A stretch of DNA of 64,000 nt from the NCBI GenBank assembly GCA_041920415.1, contig JBHGYD010000020.1, positions 1-64,000 of the forward strand, read 5' to 3'. Position numbers and translations under genes: made by a program. Origin of the DNA: JBHGYD01 sp041920415. Lineage in GTDB: Bacteria; Bacillota; Bacilli; Bacillales; Anoxybacillaceae. Shown here one piece after another: positions 36,454-44,782 of this stretch. The notes under the pieces were generated by a model. The model ran no database searches and was not told the origin of the DNA. It saw only the letters and a list, made by a program, of their open reading frames with translations. Each line of letters starts with the position of its first letter. The stretch's first letter is position 1.

Positions 36454-37783
36454 AACAGCAAAAACGATCATTTTAACTTTTTTAGTGTTAACGAGCATTG
36501 TATTGACATGGGGATTATGGACGTATCATCCAAAATTTGATGTGATTCAAAATGATGAATATATTCAAAATGTATCCGTCAGTAATACACAAGTAGATAC
36601 AGCGATGATTGTTCGCCCTTCGCAAATACTGATTCATAAAAACACCGCTCATTATGGAATTATTGAAGAAGGGGAAATAAGCAGGCTGCTAAAAGAAATG
36701 GAAAATTGGTCATTAGATGATTTTGAAAATATTTCATCAACGATTCCTAAAGGAGACTTTTTATCGTTTTTACATGGAAAAGGAAAAATTGAAATCGTGT
36801 ATCCAGATGATGTTCCTATTGATATTTATCGGGATATTTTCCAAATTGACGATAAAGATATCGAAGGAATTAGTTTTGATAGGATTGTAATCCCTATCGA
36901 AAAACAGCAAGATTTCTTCGTTTATTTTGTTTCAACAGACCATCGAAAAGTATATAAGGCGGCTGCAAGCAACGTTTCGCTTGAAGAAATAGAGAGATTA
37001 TATAATGAAGAAGCTGAGAAATATCCACGTTATTTTGCCTATAACATTAGTGAGACAAAGTCGATTTTTCTTCCTGAAAATGAGGTAACAATGAGCCGAC
37101 TTCAATACTATATCGATGATCTTGATCCTGATAAATTTAAAGAAGCATTATTCAGCGACCCAAGCTTTGTTAAAAAAGATTTATTGACATTTGGTGAAGA
37201 ATATACGGATGGATCGCGATTGATGGACGTTGACTTTTTACAGAAATTATTGTTATATGTCAATCCGGCGGCACAAAACACGATTGGTCACGCAAACAGA
37301 GAGAATTCTACTTTCATTCAAAAAAGCATTGATTTTGTCAACGAACATGGTGGTTGGACAGATATGTATCACTTTGCAGAATGGGACGATGAAGAACGAA
37401 AAGTAGTGTTTCGGCTCGTCATGAACAATTACCCTGTCTTCAATGATTATGGAATGTCTGAAATTATTCAAATATGGGGGAATAACGAAATTAGTAAGTA
37501 TCAACGCCCATTATTTCGCTTAGAAATCCCTGACCGCGTGAGCGTGACAACGAAACTATTGTCTGGTCGGGAAGTGATTCAACAGCTGGAAAAGATGAAA
37601 GGCTTTAAAAAAGAGCTCGTTAATGGAATTACGTTAGGATATGAACTTGTGAAGGATCAAGAAAGAGAAAAAGTCGTTGTATTGGAACCAGCATGGTTTT
37701 GTTTGTATGGAGGAACATGGAGAAAAATTTCGGTGAAAGAAACAGACGAGGTACGGGGAGGGAATGCGATTGGATTGGAGTAA
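36443..37783 (+). CDS. walH: WalK regulatory protein WalH (YycH)
   Basis: 446 aa from ATG 36443 (GAGGATG upstream), overlapping the walK end by 11 nt. One N-terminal membrane helix (about 7-25, AKTIILTFLVLTSIVLTWGL), the rest extracellular. With WalI it forms a complex with WalK in the membrane and tunes its activity. Sequence is poorly conserved, as usual in the family; identity rests on topology, length and position. Confidence 0.93.
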   Translation: MKYETAKTIILTFLVLTSIVLTWGLWTYHPKFDVIQNDEYIQNVSVSNTQVDTAMIVRPSQILIHKNTAHYGIIEEGEISRLLKEMENWSLDDFENISSTIPKGDFLSFLHGKGKIEIVYPDDVPIDIYRDIFQIDDKDIEGISFDRIVIPIEKQQDFFVYFVSTDHRKVYKAAASNVSLEEIERLYNEEAEKYPRYFAYNISETKSIFLPENEVTMSRLQYYIDDLDPDKFKEALFSDPSFVKKDLLTFGEEYTDGSRLMDVDFLQKLLLYVNPAAQNTIGHANRENSTFIQKSIDFVNEHGGWTDMYHFAEWDDEERKVVFRLVMNNYPVFNDYGMSEIIQIWGNNEISKYQRPLFRLEIPDRVSVTTKLLSGREVIQQLEKMKGFKKELVNGITLGYELVKDQEREKVVVLEPAWFCLYGGTWRKISVKETDEVRGGNAIGLE

Positions 37784-38555
37784 GACAAAGACGATTTTCA
37801 TTATTACCTTCCTCATCCTCGATCTCTTTTTAGGTTACCAATTTATGCAAAAACGAAACAGCAGTCAGTTAGATGTGATTTTAGAAACAACGATTGAAGA
37901 ACAGTTAGAAGCAAATGGAATTACATATGTGGAACTGCCAAAGGAGATTACAAAGGCTTCATATGTAAGTGGAAAAAGTAAAATTTTTACCCGTGCGGAA
38001 ATTGAAAAATTGACAAATCAAAAAGTTACAGCGAGTAATCAACCGGTCTTACAAGCAACATTTGTTCATCCTGTTTCGCTTTCTAATTTTAAAGACCCTT
38101 ACAGTTTAAATGAGTTTTTGCAGCAAAATATTATTGATGGCAAGGATTATACATTTTGGACGTTTGATGAAAAATCGAGAACGATTGTTTGTTATCAAAA
38201 ATATAATGGCAAAGTGATCTATAAAAATGTAAGTAGTATGCTTTTACTGCATTTGAATGAGAAAAATGAAGTTGTTTCCTATGAGCAAACATTATTAGAC
38301 GATTTAGAGAAATATGAGAAAAAGCAAGAAATTATTCCAGCCATTAAAGCGATTGAGACGTTGTATAAGAAAGATTATTTAAAACCAGGCGATCGTGTAA
38401 CAACGATTGAACTTGGATATTATGCACTTGTGCAATTTACTGCTTCACAAGTGTTAACACCAACGTGGCATATTGTTGTGAACGGAAAAAAAGATTATTT
38501 TATTAATGCGTTTGAAGGTCAAATCATTAATGATGAAGGAAAAATGTTGGAGTGA
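37764..38555 (+). CDS. walI: WalK regulatory protein WalI (YycI)
   Basis: 263 aa with one N-terminal membrane helix (about 8-25, TKTIFIITFLILDLFLGYQF) and an extracellular YycH/YycI-type domain. It overlaps the walH end by 20 nt, with GGGGAGGGA upstream. Works with WalH to control WalK. Confidence 0.93.
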   Translation: MRLDWSKTKTIFIITFLILDLFLGYQFMQKRNSSQLDVILETTIEEQLEANGITYVELPKEITKASYVSGKSKIFTRAEIEKLTNQKVTASNQPVLQATFVHPVSLSNFKDPYSLNEFLQQNIIDGKDYTFWTFDEKSRTIVCYQKYNGKVIYKNVSSMLLLHLNEKNEVVSYEQTLLDDLEKYEKKQEIIPAIKAIETLYKKDYLKPGDRVTTIELGYYALVQFTASQVLTPTWHIVVNGKKDYFINAFEGQIINDEGKMLE

Positions 38556-38560
38556 GAAAG

Positions 38561-39355
38561 ATGGGTATGCAGTTTAGCGTCCTTGCCAGTGGAAGTACAG
38601 GAAACGCATTTTATGTAGAAACGGGCAAACATTGTTTGCTTGTTGACGCGGGATTGAGCGGAAAGCAAATGGAGCAGCTTTTTGAACAAATCGATCGCGA
38701 TTTAAAACAATTGACCGCGATTTTAGTGACCCATGAACATAGTGATCATATTAAAGGATTAGGAGTTATTGCTAGGAAATATCGACTTCCGATTTATGCG
38801 AATGAAAAAACGTGGAAAGCAATGGAAGGATTGATTGGTGAGATTCCGACCGAGCAAAAGTTTGTGTTCCCACTAGGAACGGTGCAATCGTTTGGTGATT
38901 TAGATGTGGAGTCGTTTGGTGTTTCTCATGATGCTGCGGAACCAATGTTTTATGTGTTTCATCATGAAGGAAAAAAGTTAGTATTAATTACAGACACAGG
39001 GTATGTGAGCGATCGAATGAAAGGGATCATCAAAAACGCTGATGTATTTGTGTTTGAAAGCAATCATGATGTGGAAATGTTACGAATGGGGCATTACCCA
39101 TGGAATATTAAGCGTCGAATTTTAAGTGATGTCGGGCATGTGTCAAATGAAGATGCAGCACTCGCATTAGCGGATGTGATTGGTGATCGAACAAAACGAA
39201 TTTATTTAGCACATTTAAGTAAAGATAACAATATGAAAGAGTTGGCGCGAATGACAGTTGGACAAACCTTGACAAGCAAAGGTTTTGAAGTAGGAGGACA
39301 ATTTGATTTATATGACACCGATCCAAAAATTCCAACGAAATTAGTGTATGTATAA
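38561..39355 (+). CDS. walJ: Metallo-beta-lactamase exonuclease WalJ (YycJ)
   Basis: 264 aa, as in B. subtilis. Metallo-beta-lactamase fold with the metal motif THEHSDH (57-63). B. subtilis YycJ is described as a 5'-3' DNA exonuclease acting in mismatch repair; it is encoded with walRKHI. ATG 38561 is chosen over GTG 38552; TTGGAGTG serves as the ribosome-binding site. Confidence 0.93.
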   Translation: MGMQFSVLASGSTGNAFYVETGKHCLLVDAGLSGKQMEQLFEQIDRDLKQLTAILVTHEHSDHIKGLGVIARKYRLPIYANEKTWKAMEGLIGEIPTEQKFVFPLGTVQSFGDLDVESFGVSHDAAEPMFYVFHHEGKKLVLITDTGYVSDRMKGIIKNADVFVFESNHDVEMLRMGHYPWNIKRRILSDVGHVSNEDAALALADVIGDRTKRIYLAHLSKDNNMKELARMTVGQTLTSKGFEVGGQFDLYDTDPKIPTKLVYV

Positions 39356-39485
39356 TAGCCTTCTTGGAAAGGATGGGCTAATGTGTTGAGAATGGATTTT
39401 TATTGTCATAGAGGAGTATAATGGTGGGTAGATACACACACTACCTTTTACAGATCCTCTTTATCGAAAGGATTGGTGAGGCACA

Positions 39486-40709
39486 ATGGGATATTATGAT
39501 GATCATTATGAGCAATATCGACAAAAACAAAAAGGTAATCGTGGCGGATGGTTTTTATCAGCGTTAGTTGGCGCGATTTTAGGAGCGTTACTAATCGTAT
39601 TTTCCATTCCAGCTCTTTCAAAATGGAATGTGCTTCCTTATGATATTACATCAAAAGAGAATAAAAATGTAAGAAACGAAGAAACAGCAGCAACGAAGCA
39701 ACCTGCTGTGCAAGAAAATGTATCTGTGAATGTCTCTTCACAAGTGACCAAAGCGATTGATAAAGTATCCGACGCGGTCGTCGGTGTCGTGAACATTCAA
39801 CAAGACAACTTTTGGTCGCCAGGCGGCGAAGCGGGAACAGGTTCAGGTGTCGTTTATAAAAAAGAAAATGGCAAAGCTTTCATTGTTACGAATCATCACG
39901 TAGTAGAAAATGCAAGTCAATTGGAAGTGAGCTTAAAAGATGGCACGAGAGTACCTGCAAAACTATTAGGAAGCGATGTGTTAAGCGATTTAGCAGTGCT
40001 TGAAATTGACGCAAAGCATGTGAAAAAAGTAGCAGAGTTCGGTAATTCCGATGCAGTCAAACTGGGAGAGCCGGTAATTGCAATTGGAAATCCACTCGGG
40101 CTTCAATTTGCAGGATCTGTGACTCAAGGAATTATTTCAGGGAAAAATCGGACGATTGAAGTGGATGTAGACCAAGATGGATCGCCAGATTGGAATGCTG
40201 AAGTGTTACAAACAGACGCAGCGATCAACCCAGGAAACAGTGGCGGTGCTCTTGTTAATATTGAAGGTCAAGTCATCGGCATTAACTCAATGAAAATTGC
40301 ACAAGAAGCGGTAGAAGGCATTGGCTTTGCGATCCCAATTAATTTTGCTATTCCGGTGATTTCAGATTTAGAAAAGTATGGTCAAGTACGCCGTCCATAT
40401 ATGGGGGTAGAGCTCCGTTCGTTAAGCGATATTTCCTCTTATCATTTACAAGAGACATTGCATTTACCAAAAGATGTGACGGAAGGAGTCGCCATTATTC
40501 AAGTTGTTCCAAGATCTCCAGCTGACCGAGCAGGATTAAAACAATTTGATGTTATCGTTGCATTAGATGGTCAAAAGATTCGCAATGTCCTTGAGTTGAG
40601 AAAGTATTTATATACACAGAAATCGATTGGTGACGACATGAAAGTGACATTTTACCGAGATGGGAAAAAGGAAACGGTCACAATGAAACTTACGAAAGAA
40701 TCGTTCTAA
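39486..40709 (+). CDS. htrC: HtrA-like serine protease HtrC (YycK)
   Basis: 407 aa. A single N-terminal membrane anchor (22-44, WFLSALVGAILGALLIVFSI), a disordered linker (50-85), a trypsin-like domain with catalytic H138, D168 and S252 (GNSGGAL), and a C-terminal PDZ domain (about 300-395). It degrades or refolds misfolded extracytoplasmic proteins. The 130-bp gap from walJ suggests its own promoter, though none is clear to me. Next comes the rlmH DnaA-box cluster. Confidence 0.95.
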   Translation: MGYYDDHYEQYRQKQKGNRGGWFLSALVGAILGALLIVFSIPALSKWNVLPYDITSKENKNVRNEETAATKQPAVQENVSVNVSSQVTKAIDKVSDAVVGVVNIQQDNFWSPGGEAGTGSGVVYKKENGKAFIVTNHHVVENASQLEVSLKDGTRVPAKLLGSDVLSDLAVLEIDAKHVKKVAEFGNSDAVKLGEPVIAIGNPLGLQFAGSVTQGIISGKNRTIEVDVDQDGSPDWNAEVLQTDAAINPGNSGGALVNIEGQVIGINSMKIAQEAVEGIGFAIPINFAIPVISDLEKYGQVRRPYMGVELRSLSDISSYHLQETLHLPKDVTEGVAIIQVVPRSPADRAGLKQFDVIVALDGQKIRNVLELRKYLYTQKSIGDDMKVTFYRDGKKETVTMKLTKESF

Positions 40710-40768
40710 TCTTTATGTATAAGAGGGGCGAGGGACGTATCTTCGTTCCATCATGTAACGAAACGATT

Positions 40769-41048
40769 TGTGGATAAGTTATAAACAAGGAGCGGAGATC
40801 ACGCTCCTGTTTTTCTTTTTCCACAAGTGGATAAAGGAGGAGAAGCGATGTTTGTTTGTTGTGAAGAGCATGTTGAACTTGCGATTGATATGTATGTGGA
40901 TAAAGCAGATAAAGCACCTGAAATTACGTATATTTCTGTGGATAACAGAGAAAAACAGTGTGATTTTTGTTCGAATCAGGCCGTATATATGGTAGGGAAC
41001 TAATGTTTTTACACAATATGTGGATATCATTTGTGAATATGTGGATAA
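40769..41048. promoter_or_regulatory. DnaA-box cluster upstream of rlmH (yydA)
   Basis: Five perfect TGTGGATAA boxes, all in the same orientation: 40769-40777, 40895-40903, 40937-40945, 41040-41048 as perfect nine-mers plus AGTGGATAA at 40826-40834 with one mismatch; near matches TGTGGATAT (41019-41027) and TGTGAATAT (41032-41040) add to it, so strictly four are perfect. In B. subtilis a DnaA-box cluster lies at the same yydA locus. Two perfect boxes are inside the small CxxH/CxxC gene. Confidence 0.88.
40848..41003 (+). CDS. CxxH/CxxC small protein (BA_5709 type)
   Basis: 51 aa from ATG 40848 with AAAGGAGGAGAAGCG upstream. An N-terminal C-E-E-H (residues 5-8) and a C-terminal C-D-F-C (38-41) would form a four-ligand zinc site. 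It matches the CxxH/CxxC family found just upstream of rlmH in many Bacillus genomes (B. subtilis yyzF position). Function unknown. Two DnaA boxes fall in frame, encoding V-D-K and V-D-N. Confidence 0.88.
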   Translation: MFVCCEEHVELAIDMYVDKADKAPEITYISVDNREKQCDFCSNQAVYMVGN

Positions 41049-41086
41049 ATGTTGTTGATAATATGTTTGTAAAGTGGGGATGAACT

Positions 41087-41566
41087 GTGAATATTACCGT
41101 TATTTCTGTTGGTAAGCTGAAAGAAAAATATTTAAAGCAAGGAATCGAGGAGTATGTAAAAAGATTAACGGGATATGCAAAAATCGAATTGATCGAGGTT
41201 CCCGATGAAAAAGCGCCAGAGAATTTAAGTGAGCAGGAAATGGAACAAGTGAAAGAAAAAGAAGGAGAACGCATTTTGGCGAAAATTTCAGATGATGCGC
41301 ATGTCATCGCTTTAGCGATTGAAGGAAAGATGAAGTCGTCTGAAGAACTGGCGGAGAGCTTAGATAAGCTTGCCACCTATGGCAAAAGTAAAATTGTTTT
41401 TATCATCGGCGGTTCGCTTGGCTTAAGCAAAAAGGTCATGCAACGTGCGGATGAAGCACTATCTTTTTCAAAAATGACCTTCCCACACCAACTGATGCGA
41501 CTCATCCTCCTCGAACAAGTGTATCGGGCGTTTCGTATTAATAGGGGAGAACCGTATCACAAATGA
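41087..41566 (+). CDS. rlmH: 23S rRNA pseudouridine-1915 N3-methyltransferase RlmH
   Basis: 159 aa SPOUT methyltransferase acting on m3-psi-1915 in helix 69 of assembled ribosomes. GTG start at 41087. Knot motifs: FIIGGSLGLS and MTFPHQLMRLILLEQVYRAFRI; C-terminus RGEPYHK. This is the gene called orfX in staphylococci, where SCC elements insert at its 3' end. Here the last 19 nt before the stop are duplicated 6.46 kb downstream, and no plus-strand terminator follows the gene itself. Confidence 0.97.
   Translation: MNITVISVGKLKEKYLKQGIEEYVKRLTGYAKIELIEVPDEKAPENLSEQEMEQVKEKEGERILAKISDDAHVIALAIEGKMKSSEELAESLDKLATYGKSKIVFIIGGSLGLSKKVMQRADEALSFSKMTFPHQLMRLILLEQVYRAFRINRGEPYHK
41546..41564 (+). repeat. 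Direct repeat at rlmH 3' end (candidate att, left copy)
   Basis: GGAGAACCGTATCACAAAT, encoding G-E-P-Y-H-K; the TGA stop overlaps the last base. It corresponds to the SCC attachment core of staphylococci (GAAGCATATCATAAATGA) in position and pattern. The right copy is at 48007-48025. Confidence 0.7.
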
Positions 41567-41593
41567 TGGTAAAGGCAGAAGGTCGAGGGAATT

Positions 41594-41623
41594 AGAGAAA
41601 AATAAACCCTCAAATTGAGGGTT
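41594..41623 (-). terminator. DUF2935 gene terminator
   Basis: AACCCTC / GAGGGTT stem (41605-41623) overlapping the stop, followed on the minus strand by TATTTTTCTC. Confidence 0.75.
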
Positions 41624-42536
41624 ATGGATTTTGCATTGGATTTTGATTTTTCTTTAAACGATTTTCTAAAACATGAATCATATAAAGAAAATGTTCTGCT
41701 TCCCGTACAACGTGGTCGGCTAGTAACGGATTAATAATATTTTTAATTTGGCATGTCTTGATTAATTCAAGTCCTGCCTTCTTAAAGTTAAGTAACTCTG
41801 TTGCGGCACTTTCACTATCCTTATTCATTTTTCCTATAACCGGATAGGTTAGTTGTTTGTTATATAACATCGATTCGACATCTCTAGCTTGATTCAAGAG
41901 TACTTCAAAATCATCAGCAAACCCTTTAGCGGTTGTAACTAACTTACGCTCAGATGGATCTAACAAAGAAGAGATAAAGCGAGAATGTTCCATCATAATT
42001 CGCAGCCAGAATACATTTTCACTGATAATGGCATCTTGAATAGGGTCTAAAATCCCTTGATTAAACTTTTGTAAAGTTCTTATAAAATATTCGGCTTCAC
42101 GAGCTATATGGTCCACAAGAAGGGGAAAATTAAAACCACTAACTTTACAATTAATGATAAGGATTAGAAGATTTCTCTTGAAATTTCTAAACCCGTAAAC
42201 TAACTGAATACTATCCTCATTTAATTTTCGTACAGCTTGAACGGTTTCGGGAGTTTGGTATGCTCTTTTTTCGAGTTGTTCAAAGTAGTTGTAAAAATTG
42301 TCTGTTTGCTGTATTAAATTTTTGTCTTTATGATTAAATCCTTCTCCAAGGAACAAAGCATGTTCTTTCATAATTCTAAGCCAAAACTTATTTTCAGTCA
42401 GCGAACGCTCAATAAATTCTTTTTCTGTCAAAGATTCAGGTGGGGCTGCTTTCGTTTCAGGAGGAATTAACATTTGATTTTGGGAACCAGTTGCAAAGTG
42501 ACCAGGTATCGGTGAAGGATTCTGCAAATTTCCCAC
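41622..42536 (-). CDS. Tandem DUF2935 protein
   Basis: 304 aa, all helical, with two copies of the DUF2935 domain (about 45-165 and 175-290). Each copy has E-N-x-F-W-L-R-I-M-x-E-H near its start and D-H-x-x-R-E-A-E-x-F near its end. The paired Glu/His residues look like a ferritin-type metal site, but no activity is known. The family is common in spore-formers and is often annotated as coat-like. It is the first gene beyond the rlmH 3' end and is read against rlmH. Confidence 0.85.
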   Translation of the reverse strand: MGNLQNPSPIPGHFATGSQNQMLIPPETKAAPPESLTEKEFIERSLTENKFWLRIMKEHALFLGEGFNHKDKNLIQQTDNFYNYFEQLEKRAYQTPETVQAVRKLNEDSIQLVYGFRNFKRNLLILIINCKVSGFNFPLLVDHIAREAEYFIRTLQKFNQGILDPIQDAIISENVFWLRIMMEHSRFISSLLDPSERKLVTTAKGFADDFEVLLNQARDVESMLYNKQLTYPVIGKMNKDSESAATELLNFKKAGLELIKTCQIKNIINPLLADHVVREAEHFLYMIHVLENRLKKNQNPMQNP

Positions 42537-42665
42537 TCCTTTTTAGATAATTAAAGCTATCTAAATTATATTTATGGAGCCATTCTTTTATGTGTTTTGA
42601 AAGGAAAAGATTATTAAAATATGGTGAAGGTACCATAAGTATTAAAAGGGTTCTGTCCCAAGAGC

Positions 42666-43671
42666 GTGTTGCAAAACGCGTAATCGATGTATAAATGCAG
42701 ATAAAAAATCCACCACCTTGGAAATCATATACAGTTACTAAACAAACTTACCAAGGGGTGGACACGATTATTATTTCCAATTCTTTGTTCGAACATGCAT
42801 TAACTGGCGAAATAGCTCCTCTTTTAGAGGCATTATTTCGATACATAGCCCAACTTTCTTTTCTTGAAATACCTTATGTGACAGGACAACCACCCGTGTC
42901 CAAAAACTCACCTATCAAATGTTTCTTTTTGAAAACATACTTTTCTATTGATTCCTTACGACAGTTGGTGAAAATTCTACGTCGATTTGGTTATTTTCGT
43001 CGTATTTGTAGACTTCAGGAGCCTCCCCATCTGCCCACATTTTCACGAGCCAGTAAGTGGTTCCAAGAACAAGGATTTTCTACCTTTCATTATCAGCTCT
43101 TAGAAGATTTAAGTGTTCGATCTCCTAAAGTGGTGATTATCGACAGTCCGGCCCTTCGAAGTAGTCTCTACGATTCGCAAGCAAAGCGGGGCATGTCGAC
43201 TCGGTACCACTGGTTCAAAGGATATAAACTGCATCTTTGTACCACCACGGAAGGAATCATTTTATCCCATGTCTTGATTACTGCCAACCGAAATGACACA
43301 GCAGTGGCACCGGAATGACTTTCGTCTTTGCAAGGATGGAACATCGGGTTTGCACTTGATGATGCCGCGTATGGCAGTGAAAAGATCCGTAAAACGGCGG
43401 AACAAGTCGGAATTTTTTTCGTTTCCTCCATTAATCATCGAAAGAATGACGAACGAAAAGATGCTTATGGTCGAGTCATTCCTATTTTTTTGAAAACCAG
43501 ATTTGGAAAGTGGCTATTCGGTTTTCGAAGCTCCATCAAACGGGTGTTTAATCAATTGAAGAGCGATGGGCTTGATCAACCACGATGGTATGGATTGAAT
43601 CGGCATTTACTGCATGCGCAACTTTGTATCCTTATGCATAACTTTGAGTTTTGATTTTATTTTTGCAACAC
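42666..43671 (+). mobile_element. Insertion sequence of about 1.0 kb, DDE type, inactive
   Basis: Bounded by 11-bp perfect inverted repeats GTGTTGCAAAA (42666-42676) and TTTTGCAACAC (43661-43671), enclosing one transposase gene. No clear target-site duplication could be seen. Lies just upstream of the DUF2935 gene. Confidence 0.8.
42695..43654 (+). pseudogene. DDE transposase with an internal stop
   Basis: One continuous 319-codon frame broken by a single in-frame TGA at 43316-43318; the frame is the same on both sides, so this is a nonsense change, not a frameshift. Visible catalytic regions are VVIIDSPALRS (first Asp) and ALDDAAYGSEKIR (second Asp). Where related transposases have a Glu (R-x-x-I-E-R-x-F-x-x-LK) this one reads SSIKRVFNQLK, so the third acid may be lost as well. 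IS4/IS5-like by pattern; the exact family is uncertain. Confidence 0.8.
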
Positions 43672-43776
43672 CATCTGTGTTCTTAAAGGTTTACTTATCT
43701 TAAAAAGTATAGTAGGATAATCCTCGGACTCGTTTTATATAAAACTAGTTGATTAATACTTAATAAAAGTGAATAT

Positions 43777-43860
43777 TTGGCAAACTATCCGAAAGGGTAG
43801 GACGCAAAACTAAAGGGGCTACATCTATTCATTCTTGAATAGATATGCCAGCCAGTTGCT
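43777..43860 (+). ncRNA. Cyclic-di-GMP-I (GEMM) riboswitch
   Basis: All core elements of the GEMM-I aptamer are present: GGCAAAC (43779-43785), hairpin CTATCC-GAAA-GGGTAG with the GAAA tetraloop (43785-43800), GACGCAAAAC (43801-43810), AAAGGGGCTAC, a variable hairpin ATCTATTC / GAATAGAT (43823-43844) and TGCCAGCCAGTTGC (43846-43859), which holds the tetraloop receptor and closing strand. It binds c-di-GMP. Two rho-independent terminators follow before the gene at 44029, so it most likely controls transcription of that gene. Confidence 0.92.
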
Positions 43861-43897
43861 CTTTGTTAGGAAGCAAATCTTCCTTCAAAGGATATGT

Positions 43898-43937
43898 AAA
43901 ACACCTTCCTTGAACGTTTTTGGTGAAAGGTGTTTTT
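43898..43937 (+). terminator. Terminator 1 of the GEMM expression platform
   Basis: AAAACACCTT / AAAGGTGTTTTT, a 10-bp stem with a T-run, 38 nt after the aptamer. The segment between (GGAAGCAAATCTTCCTTCAA) can form an alternative hairpin. Confidence 0.8.
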
Positions 43938-43939
43938 GG

Positions 43940-43972
43940 CTGCCTCTTTAGTTTGAAGAGGCAGTTTTTTTT
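43940..43972 (+). terminator. Terminator 2 of the GEMM expression platform
   Basis: CTGCCTCTT / GAAGAGGCAG followed by TTTTTTTT, only 2 nt after terminator 1. A strong intrinsic terminator 57 nt before the next gene. Confidence 0.88.
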
Positions 43973-44028
43973 ATCTACATTCAAAAGGATCCTTTGACCA
44001 ATTTTGTGGCTAGAAAGGAAGATAACGT

Positions 44029-44595
44029 TTGAAAAGATATTGGACAAAAGAAGAGATTCAATACCTTGAGGAAAACGTTGGACAACTAAAAATATCTACC
44101 ATTGCTAAAAATCTGAATCGAACGGAAAATGCCGTATTAATGAAAATGAAGCGATTAGGTCTCTCTAATACAAAGGAACAATTAGGATTATTGACGATTG
44201 GTGGACTAGCAAAGTTATTAAAAGTGGATCCCAATACAGTTCGCGGATGGGTAAAAAATCATGGGTTACCTTGCATAAAAAAGGTGACAAGAAATCGGAA
44301 ACGATTTTATTTTATTGATCCAAACAATTTTTGGCTTTGGGCAGAAAACCATAAGGAGAAAATAGATTTTTCTAAAATTGAAAAACACTCTATTGCACCT
44401 GAACCAGAATGGGTTGATAAAGAAAGAACCCCGAAGAAAACGACGAACTATAAATCATGGACGACTTATGAGATCAAGGTAATGGTTAATTTACTAAAAA
44501 AAGGAGCTACTTACAAAACTGTTGGGGAAAAGTTACAACGAAGTTTGATTAGTATCGAAAGAAAATACAAACGTCTTCAACAAACTTCCCGATAA
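44029..44595 (+). CDS. Three-module DNA-binding protein under a c-di-GMP riboswitch
   Basis: 188 aa from TTG 44029 with AAAGGAAG upstream. Three parts can be seen: an N-terminal Myb/SANT-like helix set (residues 1-45, YWTKEEIQYLEENVG ... RTENAVLMKMKRLGL), a MerR/excisionase-type helix-turn-helix (about 55-105, LTIGGLAKLLKVDPNTVRGW ... FYFIDPNNFWLWAENH), and a second Myb/SANT-like unit at the C-terminus (about 143-185, SWTTYEIKVMVNLLKKG ... RSLISIERKYKRL). No enzyme domain. I do not recognise a named family; a phage- or element-derived transcription factor is plausible. The upstream GEMM riboswitch implies c-di-GMP controls it. Confidence 0.8.
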   Translation: MKRYWTKEEIQYLEENVGQLKISTIAKNLNRTENAVLMKMKRLGLSNTKEQLGLLTIGGLAKLLKVDPNTVRGWVKNHGLPCIKKVTRNRKRFYFIDPNNFWLWAENHKEKIDFSKIEKHSIAPEPEWVDKERTPKKTTNYKSWTTYEIKVMVNLLKKGATYKTVGEKLQRSLISIERKYKRLQQTSR

Positions 44596-44782
44596 ATTTT
44601 TAAAAAATCAGTCATTGAACCCTTGGTATCATCTCCTACAGGTAGACAGTAAAAAGGATCATTGTGAATCATAAGCGTGTGGCGACGTTTCATGAGGTAG
44701 TTAGGAGTCAAATCTTTTTACTCACGTGTATAAGTTTTCAATATCTCGTGCAATAGTGAGTTCCTCTTTGAATTCACGATAG
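44596..44782. other. Gap without a recognisable gene
   Basis: Between the DNA-binding protein and the IS630 left end. No convincing ORF, terminator or promoter seen. Confidence 0.5.

Noticed and set aside
43293..43493. Plus-strand ORF spanning the stop codon in the transposase
   Set aside because: It is in a different frame from both transposase halves; the real frame is continuous across the TGA.
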